A DNA stretch of 64,000 bases from Vespula vulgaris (Eukaryota > Arthropoda > Insecta > Hymenoptera > Vespidae). Location: the NCBI RefSeq assembly GCF_905475345.1, contig NC_066603.1, positions 614,501-678,500 on the forward strand. The letters run 5' to 3'. The translations under genes and the position numbers were made by a program. How positions within the stretch are numbered: the stretch's first letter is position 1; each line of letters begins with the position of its first letter. Below the pieces are notes generated by a model. That model had not been told where the DNA came from. It was given only the letters and a program-made list of their open reading frames with translations, and searched no databases. Below, piece after piece: positions 25,442 through 38,903 of this stretch.

Positions 25442-28142
25442 ATTACTATTACCGCATATTATACATACACCGTCGTGTCGTGCGGATTCATTTCGGTTTC
25501 CCTCGATCTTCTTTTCTCTTCTCGTCGGTGATCCCTTTGATCTCGTTCTTAAAACTATAAAACAAGTTCGCCCTCCTACCGATTTTATTTGCCAGGATAA
25601 TCCATGTTTTGTCATGCTCTGTATTAATATTGTCGTTGGAAGCGTAAAACGACGCCGAAAGATTTATCGTAATCGATTAATCGATATCGTTTCGAGATCA
25701 TCGTTATAACGAGTTTTCGATACGAAAGAACTTTTAAGGCGATCGGATCCACACGACCTTGAAATCTGAAAGGAAAGACGTCGAGAGATATTACCTATAT
25801 ATCCTTTCTTTTTTCCATCTAAGATTTTTACGAGCGAGCTACCATTCGCGCTACAAGTGCCGTAGTCGTGAGGCTTGTACCGTAAAGTCGGCACAAGCCT
25901 TCGAGTTTAAATCGTCGTAAGTACGGCTTGTAAAAGCTATGCGAAGAGCCAAACCCTCTCTCTCTCTCTCTGTCTCTGTCTCTGTCTCTCGGTTTCCATT
26001 TCTCCTCTCTTTTTCTTTCATATCGACACGAGCGTTAAGTTATGGCGCTATCCTCGCAACATGTCGCCGGGTCTTGTTCGACAAACTTTTCAATGCCGAT
26101 ATATATTTTCCTCGGGCCACCCTTTTATGAGCTGTTGAGCCAGTCCTTCGCGAGCGACTCAGCCGGCTCTGTAAGCCGATTCGATCGTATCGATTTTTTT
26201 GCCACTCGCCTCGCCTTCTGCCTCCACGCGTCCCTTTCTCCCTCTTTATTTTCCCTTCTCCGTCCTTGTCCGCCTCTCTCACTCCTCGTAAATCCTTGGA
26301 GAGATGGAAATACGAAAGGCAGCGGCAGATACGTCCGTTTGAAAAGAAATTATCCGCATTCGAAACTGAATAGCCGTTTAACCGGAAGAATAAAGATAAA
26401 ATCTACGACCCGACGATGATCATCCGAAACGTCTAAAGCAAAAACTCGAACGAAGTGTAATGGAACGTCGTCCTCGATCGTAGATCGAGGAAGGAGAAAG
26501 GAAAAAAACAAGAAAAGATGGGAGATTGTTGTGCATTTGTTGTGTAGGCTCTCGAACGATAGATATATCATTATCATAAATTTTCGAATAAAGATAGAAC
26601 GACTCGTGCGAACGAAGAGAGCGTAAATCGAGCGACGACGCAAAGATTTCGTGGAAAAGAAACAAAACGACAACGAAACATCGTTGTCGTAGGTGTAACT
26701 GCAAAAGTCACGAGTATGCTGGCATCGGCGCGCGCAAATTGCCGCGAGGTAACGCATTATGGGACGGTTAACGAGTGCGGTTAACCAGCTCGCCGGAAAA
26801 CTGTGGTGTCGCTCTCTAATATATACGTCCCCATTTTCCGTGTTCTCCTTCTGTGTCTGAGCATATGTTGCCCAAATACCAACTAACCCGTACTCTCCGT
26901 AAACTCTTTGACGTCTATTCGTCTTACCAATCGTCTTCTCTTTCCTCTTCTCTTCCATCCTCGTCTCTTACAATTTTACTTCACGCGTTAGACGTCAACG
27001 ATATTCGAAACATAAATATCTGCGTAGATGCATATCGAGCTGAGAAAGGGCATTGAACGAAACTTGATAATTTCTTTTTTCTTTTTGCTTTTTTTTTTAT
27101 TTTTTTTATTTTTTATTTTTTTTATATACAGACAAAATGATTCTGGCACGTAGCTACGGAACGCGTACAAAATAATCAAACAAATGCGGTTAACAACGCG
27201 TTCGTTAGTTATCGTTTGCCAAATAACGAGGAGTATCGTATGAGCGATTGTACATGCCGCTTTAATTGAACTCGGATTCATTTTCAAGTGTTCCGATAAT
27301 AGAATTCGATTCTCCTGCGATAAATGGTTCATGTTAACCGTGGCTTTGTAATAAAAATATCACGAAAAAAAGAAGAAAAAAAAAAAAAAGAAACGAAAGA
27401 TTATAAAACGTCATATTTTATTCGGCTTTGTTTCTTTGTTACTTTGTTTCTTTTTTCCTTTTCTTCCTTTCTTTCTTTCTTTCTTTTTTTTTCTTCCTTT
27501 TCTTTTTTTTTATTCAGGATTCTTGCCTGTAATCAAACTTTTATCCGGGGAAAAGTATATAAAAGGGAATCATTTTAGAACGATCGCGAGGTATCGAGAA
27601 AACGTTTGTACCGTTTGATTGAAAGCCTGAGGTTTCTCCATAAAACAGAGATTCGTTTGAAAAAAAAAGGAAGAAAAAAAAAAGAAAAGAGCAGAAAAAA
27701 AAGGAAAATGAAAAAAGCGTGTTCCATTGTTTTTCGATAAAGTTAATACGTTTCGCAAGATCACCCTGTATATGAATAGAGCGTTAGAACGTATATAGGT
27801 ACTTACGTATACCCGGGATCCATATATGCATAAATCATTCTCTCTGTGTATAATATTACAGTCACATGAATACATATTATATACCGGTATATAAGTGCAT
27901 ACACATATAGGTTGTCAGACATGCGAGTGTGGATGTATTTCATTGTACAAAGTCGCGTGAGCGGCGCAAGTTAATTAAGAGCCTCTAATGAACCAGCCGC
28001 ACCGCAAACGACGGCAGCCCGACGCTGGCGTCTCGATCGATTAATTAAAAATCTTGCACGGCGGCGCCGCGACGCTTCGCCTCCGCTCGCTTTGCCTCCG
28101 CGAACTTTACCTCCTCGTTTCGCGTGAGACAAACGAGATGGG

Positions 28143-28175
28143 CTCTCTCTCTCTCTCTCTTTCTCTATCTCTCTT

Positions 28176-28219
<44 letters not shown>
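28143..28219. repeat. (CT)n tract
   Basis: Long CT run with a few TTT/TAT interruptions. Confidence 0.9.
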
Positions 28220-28221
<2 letters not shown>

Positions 28222-28830
28222 GCTCGTACGCACGCTCAACTCTCCTATACTATCTCTCCCGATTTCACGATTACAAAGAAATCTTTTCATCGGCGATTAA
28301 TCGTACTAGCATTCTATATTACTCATAGAATTATTCGTTCGAACGAACAATTTCCTTCCGTCTCGTTGTCGTCGTCGTCCTCGTCCTCATCGTCGTTGTC
28401 GTCGTCGTCGTCAAAGCTCTTAAGTGTTGGTTAGAATATTTAAAAAAGAAAATCGATATTGTCGGACATTAATAACATTCTCTTCGTCGTCGAAGAATTC
28501 ATATTAATTATCTATTTTCCTCGAACGAGAGAACTGCAGCAACGTGGCTCGAGGCTGTATACTCTTACGAGATAATGAAAAAGCAAAAAACAAACAAAAA
28601 AGAGAAAGCAAAAGAAAAAATTAAAAAAAAAGAAAGATACAAAGAAAAAAAAGAAAGAAAGAAAAAGAAGAAAAAAAGATACAACGAAACGCGACGTATT
28701 CCTTACCATCGATCGTAACTTTTATTTCATTATTTTCATTATCCTTCCGCGAGCGTTTTCCTCGATTCCCTCGTTTTCACAGTTAGCTAGTTAGATAGCT
28801 ACTGCCGCTACTGGTTGCTACTACTGCCGG

Positions 28831-28896
28831 TACTGCTGCTGCTACTACTGCTGGGTGCTGCTGCTGCTGCTGCTGCTGCTGCCGCTGCCGCTGCTA
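28831..28896. repeat. (GCT)n microsatellite
   Basis: TGCTGC units with CTACTACTG and CCG variants; gives poly-Ala in one frame. Confidence 0.9.
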
Positions 28897-29900
28897 CTAT
28901 TACCACTACTGCCGCTGCTTCTTCTTTCCCCGGACGGGGAAGAGCCAATTTTACGAGATTAACTTTTATTACGATAGGTGTAATTAATTTCGAAACGGAC
29001 CAACCTCCTCCTCCTCCTCCTTCTTCTCCTCCTCCTCGCGGATCCCCTTTTCAAACGATAGCCAATTGTATTATTCCAAGTTATATTCCTATCGGCGAGG
29101 GTGTTCTCCTTTTCGACTTTACCGATTCGTTAGATACATACCTACTTGTCCTCTTTCCTTTTTCCGTAAAGGCGAATTAAAAAAAAATATGGAGTAATTG
29201 AAAACGCTCGCGCGACGACCAACGATCTTTAACTTTCGAGTAATACCTTTAGTTATTAGTATATTTTTCTCGGTTTACGTGTGCATTTTTTTCTTCTTTT
29301 TTTTTTCTTTTCCTTTTTTTTTCTTTTATTCTCCTCGCCAAAACGGAACGAGCGAGCTAAGCAAGTAAATCGTAAAGAGAATCTCTACGGTTAGTCGTAG
29401 TAGTTGTAGTGGTAATACCAGTACGGAACCGACGCGAAAGTTTGTCGTGGGAAGTTTTATTAGCCGATCGTCGGTAGTTAAGTCTGTAAACTATTACGTT
29501 TTTACGTTCGCTTTTATCGTGGCAATCCGCGAAGCCTTACTCGCATAACTCTCAAATATCCTCCCAAATGCCGAGATTACGCGAGAATATACGTACGTAG
29601 ACGTTAAATGTACATACATACCTATTACACGTACATCGACGTACGCGTAGACGTATCCGAGTATGTGTGCGTTCCCGATTACACGATATCGATCTTTAAA
29701 TCATATCGTGGAATTACAAACGACTTACGTTCTCACGCGATTTCTCGATCGATCGTAAATCGAAGATTCTCATAAGAGCTTTAGAAATTCATTCGAGAAA
29801 ACGCGAAGATGAAAAGTAATCGTCGATTGGACGAGCGTGCGACACTCGATGAAGTTCTTATCGACGCGACGAAAAAAGAAAAAGGAAAAGGAAGAAACAA

Positions 29901-29942
<42 letters not shown>

Positions 29943-30552
29943 CAAGAAAAAGAAAAGATGAAACGTTGGGATATAAAATAAAATAAAAATTAGACTAGAA
30001 GAAATAAGAGAAAATAGATTGGCGGGTATGGCAAATAATAAGGGAAAAAAGAACGTTTTAGAAGATAGACGTAAGGCAAATGAAACGAGGTAAATAGTCC
30101 GAATACCGTCTCTACTAATTAGTTATATAAAAGCTGCCTACAGGCTCGTGGCTCGAAAGGCTTATACCGTTAATTAACATACCGAGCAAGGGTGCCAGCG
30201 TTGGTAGTGCCAGGGTTGAGAGCCGGGGTTGTTCTTAGGCAGCTATGGGAAAGGAAGGAAACGGGTGGAACATTATCGGGACAACTTTGTCGTCGTTGTT
30301 ACGACTCGTTTTCGCGAGGATCGAGAATAAGAATCTGGAACGAGGGTCTTCCCTTCTTCTTCCTCTTCCTTCTTCTTCTCTCCGGCTCTTCTTCCTCTTG
30401 TATGTTTCTTCTTTCAACGTCGAATAATCACCATTAAAGATGGAAGACCGACGATAGTAACGAAACGTATCGAATCGCGATAGATGTTTCACGTCTCTAC
30501 GTTTGAAAATAATTTCAATGAAATTCTCTACCGTCGTATCTGATTAAAGAAA

Positions 30553-30589
<37 letters not shown>

Positions 30590-30869
30590 CGATTAACGCA
30601 AAAAACGTAAACTTTTGCGGTCGTCGCCGGTAAACGTTCCGGTGCCTTTACGGCGGTCCGTCCGCAAATTGTAACTCCCTCGAAAAGTCGGAACAATGCG
30701 AATAATACGTATTTCGCGGTAGTAGTCCCGAAGAAGAAGAAGAAGGCGCATCGTGGCCAGTTAAAGCGAGTTCTCGAGCTTCCGTGACTCGTGGAAGCTT
30801 TGAGACAATGGAAGCGAAGGAAGCGAGAGGGGTATTCAAGGGTTTATTAGTCGTCAAACTAGCTCTCCC

Positions 30870-30911
<42 letters not shown>

Positions 30912-33900
30912 TGTGCTCTGTCTTTCTCAACTAACGTCGCCGGTTCAGACGATCCTATCTCGAAGTCACGAGTCGAGTCATCTTTAAGTCGTTCCTCGAG
31001 CGGCTCACCCACGGATCCGCGTTATGCGTCGTAAAGACGATTTCGAATGCGGTCGTTAGAAATTCGATTCTCTCTCCTCCCGTTTTCTCTCTTAGCAGGA
31101 CAGAGAGAAGGAGAGAGACAGATAGCTAGAGAAATCACGATCACTGTGCATTCGCAAAATAGACAATTGTGTCGTTTGGAAGCTACCCTCTTATACATTG
31201 AAATCCAATGGATCTTCCTCCCTTTCTAAAAATCCTATTTAGATATTTTTTACATATCTTTTTTTCTTTTAAACTCGTCGACCGCAGCCGAACCTCCCGA
31301 AAACTTTTAATCGCTCGCGAGTAACAAACGCGCAAGCCCTCGGTATTTGGTAAAGTCGTTCTCGTCTCCTCTCATCTGCTTCCGCGGCAAATCCGTTTAA
31401 AGCCGTTCGTAGCCGTCTTTATCCGAAAAATAAGGCTGTAAATTGTGATATTTCGCGTGTTTGAGAAAGGGATTTTTTTTGTATTTTCTTTCTTTTTTTT
31501 TCCTGCTTTTTCTCCTACCACCGTCCTCCTCCTCCTCCTCCTCGCTCGTGCGTCATGCCAGGGATATCCTGCGAGAAACGGCCGACGATATTTACGAGCC
31601 GGGCTATCAGAAGTTCGCCCGTTGGCTTCTAGGCATCGTTTCGTTTATTTTACTTCGTGGACGTTCTACGAACAAAACGAAAAAAAAAGAGAAGGAAAGC
31701 GAGAAAAGAAAAAAAAGAAGTACCATAGATATGTTTCGGTAAAAACACGACAACGAGAGAAAGTGAGGAGTAACACCGTAGTAACGAGCGTTATCGCTGC
31801 TGAAAGGATCATTGCACCCCTGCGAGCCTCTTCGGTGCAGTAAACGGTACTTCCAAGGGGGTTCTAGCCCTTCCTTGTTCCGTTCTCGCGCTACACTCTT
31901 GCACAGTGGTTCCGGCATAACGAAGGAGAGGACACGGTATTCTACGAGAACACGATCGAAGTCTCGTAACTCGTATACACGCGCGCGCACACGTACGGTC
32001 TCTCTCTTTTTCTCTCTCTCGCTCGCTCTTTAGTTGTCCTAGCAGGATAGGAGGTTTGTCTCTCATTGTTATCCAACAACCCCTGCGAGAGACACCGTCT
32101 CGTCTACTTCTGTGTCTGACGTTTATGGCACTGTCGCGAGTTAAGATCTCGTTAAGCAGCCTCGGAACTTCCGAAAGCGTGGCTCCAAGTATGTAAAAAG
32201 GATCTCTTCCCCCTTTTTATGACCCGAAGTAGCAGTAACGTTAGCGGTTCTTCCATTCCAACAGTTTTACTTTCCTTTCGTTGACTCGTTTCGTCTTCTT
32301 CTCTTTTTTTCTTCTTAAATTCTCTCCCTCTCTTCCTTTTTTTTCTCGTTCTATCTCTCTCCTGCTCTTGGTCATTCAGTCCTTCGCGAAACATATTAAC
32401 ATCGATATCATCGACGTCGCCGTTACCCATATGATACAAGCACTGCTAAGTTATTACTCGAGCCGTTACGCTAATGTTACACACGTTATGGCAAGAGGAG
32501 TCCCGCGTAATTCCGGGACGCGGCAACGTTCCGGCTGCCAATGCTGTTTGCCGCACCTGAACCTCGTCGGTGAAATTGACGACATAATCCGCCATAATTC
32601 AGGATTACCGTGTAAGCTTGGATACGCGTAGGCACGCTTCGAGACGATGGCTATATGACCTCCGACCTATCGCTCCTCTTCCCACAACGCGTCTTTCGCT
32701 TTTGTCAACATTACGAAACTTCTTCTACAAAAAGTCAACACTCCGAGTCTTTGTTCTTTGAAAATAGAAACGAGAGTTCGCGAGGAGCGTCACGAATCGT
32801 CTCATTCGGTTTCAGGACCTCTGCGTAAGAGTAGAATCGTCGAGAAAAAAAATAAAATGAAATGCAAAAAAAATACGAAATGTAAAAAAAGAAAGGATAA
32901 AAAAATAGCAGGCTTTCGGAGGGGGAGGGACGAGAAGAGAGGGGGTAGGTAGAGGAGGGAAATGATGTGTGTCCGGTGGACGTTTCCGTCCAGGTATCTC
33001 GGGGAATCACGCTTTCCCAGCAATGCCGCCAACGTTGAAAATATAAATCCGCTAAAATATCGAGAGATTAGCGTTTGGACACGTCGGCCGATAGCCTGTC
33101 GAGGCTCAGACCCCAAAGCCATGCTTTCTCTCTCTCTCTCTCTTTCTGCCTACCCTCGTCTCCTCACTTTCAACCACCCTCGATACTAGTCACCCCTCTA
33201 ACACACCCGAACCTCCATATACGCGAACGTATATGGTGCGTGCAACCCTTTCGTTTGAAGAGAGAGAGAGAGAGTGTGTCGTTCTAGCACCATTTTTTCT
33301 CGTAACAATAATTTGTCGTTATCAAATAACGACGGTACTCTCTCGTATACGTAGTTACCGTGCGTCGCGAAGCCCAGGCGCGGCTTTGCCGGCGAGCCAA
33401 TAAATGCTAGCGAAATAAAATTTTACTGCCGAATAATATCTGCAAAAAAGAAAGAACGAGAAGGAGAGAGAGAGAGAGAAAGATATCGGTGCTATTGAAT
33501 TTCGTAGACCGTTTCGTATCTATATACTAGTTTTTTCTGTTTTTTTTTTCTTTATATATATATATGTGTGTGTGTTATAGTTAAAACACCAACTATCCAA
33601 AGTTCGAATAACTCCTCCTATTAAATGAATACACGATTCGATTTAGATATTGTTTAGACGTATTACGTGTTAAATAACGTATTCTTATCGTGTCGCAAAA
33701 TCAATCCGTTATCTTGAACATATCGAATGCAAATCAAAGCAGACTTTCATCCTACGCTTTAAATAATTAAGAATATTTCCGTGGACCGTGCTAATCAAAC
33801 ATGATCTATCGTTACGAGCTACTATTGAACATTTCGATAGAATAAGGTTAAGAATTAACGCTATAAGAGAGAAAGAGAGATAGAGAGGAACACTCGTGGG

Positions 33901-34314
33901 TGAGTCCTCCTTCACGCTCGATAGTTCGGCGCGAGGATCAAGATCCTTTGCGTGGAAGAAGAGATTGAGAGAATGGTAGGGGAATGAAACGGGGAGTAAG
34001 TGGAGGGAGAGAGAGGGAGGGGAAAGAAGGGAGATTGTTGCCGTTGTAAGTTACCCCGTATAAGGGAGAAAGCTCTCTTACTCTCCCTCTCGTTATGTAC
34101 GGCGGTGGGCCAAGTCTACCGCAGAGAATAATGTTAATGAAATACAGATAGCATCTCTATACAAGAACCCTTCGAGTAGAGAGAAAGAGAGAGAGAGAGA
34201 GGAAAAGAGAAAGAGAAATAGAGACCACGAGGACGAAGTATTGTCCGACTTCGTTGAGAGCTTCTGCGCTTTGAACTTTGGCGCGAGCCAGGATCATCCC
34301 ACCCTCTTTCACTT

Positions 34315-34352
<38 letters not shown>

Positions 34353-35121
34353 TTTCTTTTTCTTTCTCTTTTACTCGCGAAGACAACGACGCTCGCGTAA
34401 ACTTTCAAAGTATCGGTAAAAGATGAACGGAAAATAAAGAAAAGAAAAAAAGAAAGAGTTACGGAATAGAAAAGGTTCAGACACGCGGACAATAACTACG
34501 CCAGGCAAGGATTTCCGCGTACCGAAAAAGAAAGAGAGAGAGAGAGAGACAACATGGGAGGGAAAAGAACGCGTTAAATAACCTGTAAACCGTATACGAC
34601 GCTCGATACTACGAGGAGAGCAGCACCGTTTGGATGATAAGGAGCACGAGCGAGTAAACTCGAATTTCGAAGCGCGGAAATTTAATGGCGTGTGACCAAG
34701 CTTCCTTCGCGTTTTCCACTTGAAATCTGAAGATAGAACACAGCGATGAAATATATAAAAAAAGAGAGAGAGAAAGAGAAAGGGAAAGAGAAACAGACAT
34801 TGTCCTTTCATCGATCTTTACGATTTACATTTTACGATTTTTTCGGATAGAAGAGTGACATAATCGCGATAGATTTCTATCGAATAGAGTCTAAGAAGAA
34901 TGGGAAGGAAAAAATGCACGCGATCGACGTCAGAGAGAGAAAGAGAGAGTCAGAGAGAGAGTGGGAGGAAAGGAAGAAGAGAGGGAGAGGGAAATCAAGC
35001 TCGTCTTTGCCGAGTGTTTTTAGGAGAGAAGAGAGGGCATGTTACAGAGGCGAGCTGACTCACTGACTGATTTTTTCAAAAGCAGACTAATTAAGGAGCG
35101 CCTGACAAAACGTTAATTAAA

Positions 35122-35140
35122 GCACTCGAAAACCGAGTGC
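35122..35140. other. Perfect 7-bp hairpin in an A/T-rich island
   Basis: GCACTCG, loop AAAAC, CGAGTGC, between GTTAATTAAA and CATTAAAA. Non-repetitive surroundings from 35040 to 35150. Confidence 0.45.
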
Positions 35141-35309
35141 CATTAAAAGAGGAAGGAAGGAAGGAAGGAAGGAAGGGGGTGGGAGGGGAGGGAGGACGGG
35201 TGTGGTGATGGAGGAGGAGAGGAATTACAAGCGCAGTTGCTGCGGTGGCGATGCCGTGGGGAGGAAGAGGCTGTCTCCTCTCTCTTTCTCCTTCTCTCTC
35301 TCTCTTTCT

Positions 35310-35345
<36 letters not shown>

Positions 35346-35742
35346 GAGGCACAGAGGGGGTGGAGGGCTTAAAAGTTGGAGCGCGTTCGTGCCAGTGGGG
35401 TATGGCTTACTCTACCGGGCGAAAGCAGCCAGCAGGCAATTCCTAACGGCTGGAAAGATATGCAAATGCGCGAAAGGGAGAGCGCTGCTAATGCCTACCT
35501 ACCTGAGCCGTGCCGGCACGCAATAATCATTAAAAAGTAAAACGTATACTCTCTCTTGATGTCTCTCTCTCTCTCTCTCTCTCTTTCTCATTCTGTCTCT
35601 CTCTATCTGTCTATCTATCTCTTTCTTTCTTCGTCCGACTTCGATATCGTCGGAAGAGTCCTCGAGAAGTAATCGCGATATCTTTCTAATTTGGTTTAGA
35701 AGAATTTTCGTTAGGATCGTTCGAACGTATATCTACGTATAC

Positions 35743-35744
<2 letters not shown>

Positions 35745-35780
<36 letters not shown>
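35745..35780. repeat. (TA)n microsatellite
   Basis: Perfect TA tract of about 18 units. Confidence 0.9.
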
Positions 35781-35787
<7 letters not shown>

Positions 35788-36100
35788 GTATATTCGACCG
35801 AATATAATCAATGTTCGATATTTTTCATCGAAGAGGATCGTTCTATAATAATCGCGCGTTATCCTGTATATTTTCTCTTCGACCACTATCCGAAGAAATT
35901 CGCTGAGAGAGCATACACGTATGATAAGAGTATAAATAAGGGGGTAGATAGGTCGCGAGGAGAGAGGGGGAGATCGTGCGGAGCACGCAGAGGAGAGAGA
36001 TCATTAGCGAGAGACGAACGGATTTTCAAGGTTCGCGGAACAGGCGAACGCGACGCCCGGGCATTAAAGCGGCCGACTCCCGGGGAACTTCATTTAAGAG

Positions 36101-36125
36101 TCCTTGTTTATAAACTGAAACAGGA
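36101..36125. promoter_or_regulatory. Imperfect inverted repeat around GTTTATAAAC
   Basis: Arms TCCTTGTTT and AAACAGGA flank a 10-bp palindrome GTTTATAAAC (36106-36115). GTTTATAAAC contains a forkhead-type core. Non-repetitive surroundings 36020-36170. Confidence 0.3.
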
Positions 36126-36488
36126 CGCGGCAGAATATAATTCCGCTTCTAATTACCCGGAGTGCTTTGCTTCTTCTACGGAAAACGAGGAGCAGAGCTA
36201 ACCGCCAGCGAAAATTTCGTCCTTCGACGTTCGCGGCCGTGCTCGATCGAATCATCGGCCAGCTTGGACGATTGTTCCACGGTCTGGTCCATAAGTAAAA
36301 ACCTAATAAATAGCCGGAAGAGCGACGAAGAGGGGAGTGGGGAGTGGTAGCTAGGGAGGAGAGGGGAAGAGGGGACAGGAGAGGAGTCGCGAGAGGCCGC
36401 GAGCTCGCGCGAACGAGCCAGCGAACGGGACCGAGACTTCCCTGATAATTAAGTCCGTTCGAAAGAAAAGGAGCGAGCGATCGTTCTG

Positions 36489-36530
<42 letters not shown>

Positions 36531-37108
36531 TCTACGTCGGTACATCCTTGCATCCTCGAGATGGCTAATTAATTTAATTACCGCCTTCGCCAGATTTTCC
36601 CCTCTCCTTCCCCACTCCTTTCTTTTTCTCCCCAGCTCCCACCTTCTCTCCCCACTTTTCATCCACTTCGCTTCTTTCTCCTTCTATCGCACCCTCGTCG
36701 AAGACGAATCTGATTCGGCGATCACGGCGATGGTGCGCGTAGGATTTATTTATTTCCACTTCTCCTCGTTAAGCGAACGCGCCAGAGAGACGGCGATATC
36801 CGACGTGGCCAATGAATCGAGGTTGAAAGCGCATCTACGAGGACTTTTCTTGGAGTTCTCTTTAAACGTAATTATTTCTCTCTCCCTCTCTCCCTCTCTC
36901 TCTCTCTCTCTCTCTATACAACCACAGAGATACGATCTTCGAGCTCTTCGATAATTTACGAAATAATTTAATCGTCGATCGTGAATTCCGTTATCGTTTA
37001 TCCCACGATAACTTGGCGCAACAACAACGACGAGCTTTCGCAGTAGCCGCTAAAAGAGCGATGGCGATCGCGCGACGTCGCGGCGAATACGAGCGAGCAG
37101 GTTCGAAC

Positions 37109-37160
37109 CAACGAACGAACCAATGAACGAACGAACGAACGAACGAACGAACGAACGAAC
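37109..37160. repeat. (GAAC)n tetranucleotide array
   Basis: GAAC units with one CAAT interruption; its complement GTTC recurs as the array at 42499. Confidence 0.9.
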
Positions 37161-37390
37161 GTTCGCTAACGACCCGTTACGGGCACTGCCAGGACCGGCC
37201 CGTTAAATTTAACGTTTATCGCCGATAGCGAGCATAAAATTTAATTAATCTAAAAGTGATTATGAGCAAAAGCATGGCTGCCCAGGCAGAACGCTGATTC
37301 TATCAGCGACGATCGGGACCATAAGCCTCTGGATGGCCGGCTATAACCCTTCGAGTCCATTTTACTTCACTCCGCGGACCTGACATAGCA

Positions 37391-37426
<36 letters not shown>

Positions 37427-37427
37427 A
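37391..37427. repeat. (CAGC)n tetranucleotide array
   Basis: GCCA units, nearly perfect. Confidence 0.9.
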
Positions 37428-38029
37428 CCAGTCGCAGTAGTAACACTTTCATCGGTCTCCCTCGTCGTCACCCTCGAGGCCTATACCCGAGAACAAACGC
37501 AAACTCTTTCATCGAGATCGAAAATCTTTCTTTTTTTTCTTTCTTTTCTCTCTCTCTCTCTCTCTCTTCACTTCCATCGGACTTATTATTACTATATATA
37601 TATATGTATATGTATGCATTATTTGATTGTTTTTATGTTGGTATCAAAGGAATCTCGATAATACGCAGCATTACCTATTCCAGTATCAAGCCGTAAAAGC
37701 TTCTTTAAGTTAACCGATTATAGGCATCGAGATCGTGAAAGTTTGGTAAATCGCGAGGGACGAAAGGTATATTCCGTGCTTAGCTCGCTTCCCTCATATT
37801 AATTCGGCGACTCTCTCTCTCTCAAGCTATAGGCTCATCGAGTAGCAGAAAAGCGGCGCCGTGTTATGTGTCTCTCTATCGCGTCGTCCCAAGGGTGGCG
37901 TCAAGGCATTCCCTTTAACGACGACCAATCGAGTCGTAAGATAGGCGATCATCTTGCCGATTACACCAAGGACAACGAGCGATTACGCGTTCGCGACTCG
38001 ATTTTCTGTTGGTCTCTTCGTCTGATCGA

Positions 38030-38069
<40 letters not shown>

Positions 38070-38872
38070 TTTGCGAGTAGAAAAATTCGAAGAAGAAAGA
38101 AGGTAAAGAAAAGGAAAAAAAGAAGAAAAGGAAAAAACGCGGAAAAGAGAACTCGAGTTTCTTCGGTTTCCAATGAACGTGAATTTAACGCTCGACTTTA
38201 GTACAGGGACCGAGGACGAGAACAAAAAATAAAAAAAAAAAAAGAAAGGGAAAGAAAGGGAAAAAAGTTGAAAAAAAATCGGTGGCACGTAGCGAGCGTT
38301 AAAATTAACGGCGTAGTAAGAAAGTATCGTAAGGAGTCGAGAGAAAACTGCGTGCGCAGGTAATTCCACGTATGTACGGTCAGCGTCAGTCGGTACCGAT
38401 TCGACGTTAAGACGCGTTATACCTCTTCTTACGAGCTAGGTCGTAATCAAATACTTAAAACTCCTACTCCTGACGGTAGAACGGGCGAGAAGAGTGGGGG
38501 TTAAGGGCTAAAGAGTAGAAGGAGTAACTTCTTTCTACACGACCGTGAAAAATCGTGCCCTTTTCGTGCTCCCTTCGGACGATCGTAAAATTCTCTTTCT
38601 TCTCTCTCTCTCTCTTTCTTTCTCTGTCCTTTCTATCTCGTCTTCCCGCTCTTAAATAGTCGCCTGCGAAATCTTTTCGCAGTCTCGTTCTTTATACTCT
38701 ACCTCTCTTTGAGCCTGTAGCAAAACGATGGAAAAAATAAATTATATTCCGACTCGTGTCCCCGTGATTTTTTTTCAGCGAGGATTTCGTTTGGTCGCTA
38801 TTAATCGAATCGCGAGCACGTAAGAAACGTCCTGGAACACATTGCTACTCTACTGTGAAAAGGGGGAATGAA

Positions 38873-38903
<31 letters not shown>

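Larger units (their letters stand above)
24961..35100. other. Non-coding, microsatellites
   Basis: CTA and GCT arrays, many GA/CT and poly-A/T tracts. Non-repetitive stretches 26700-26820 (two GGTTAAC motifs 13 bases apart), 27940-28050 and 32430-32640. No gene seen. Confidence 0.55.

Noticed and set aside
26350..26958. 202-codon open frame, minus
   Set aside because: No recognisable domain or conserved-looking motif, no splice partners; composition like other non-coding frames here.
31545..31670. Helical-looking frame (ARDILRETADDIYEPGYQKF) after a possible acceptor, plus strand
   Set aside because: Briefly protein-like, but it runs into poly-Lys from A-rich DNA and I found no matching neighbouring exons.
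37099..37110. GGTTCGAACC, resembling a tRNA B box
   Set aside because: No A box, no acceptor or anticodon stems around it; it belongs to the edge of the GAAC array. No tRNA found anywhere.
37391..37427. Regularly repeated units that might suggest a CRISPR array
   Set aside because: Four-base tandem units with no spacers; eukaryotic microsatellite. The same applies to the other tetranucleotide arrays.
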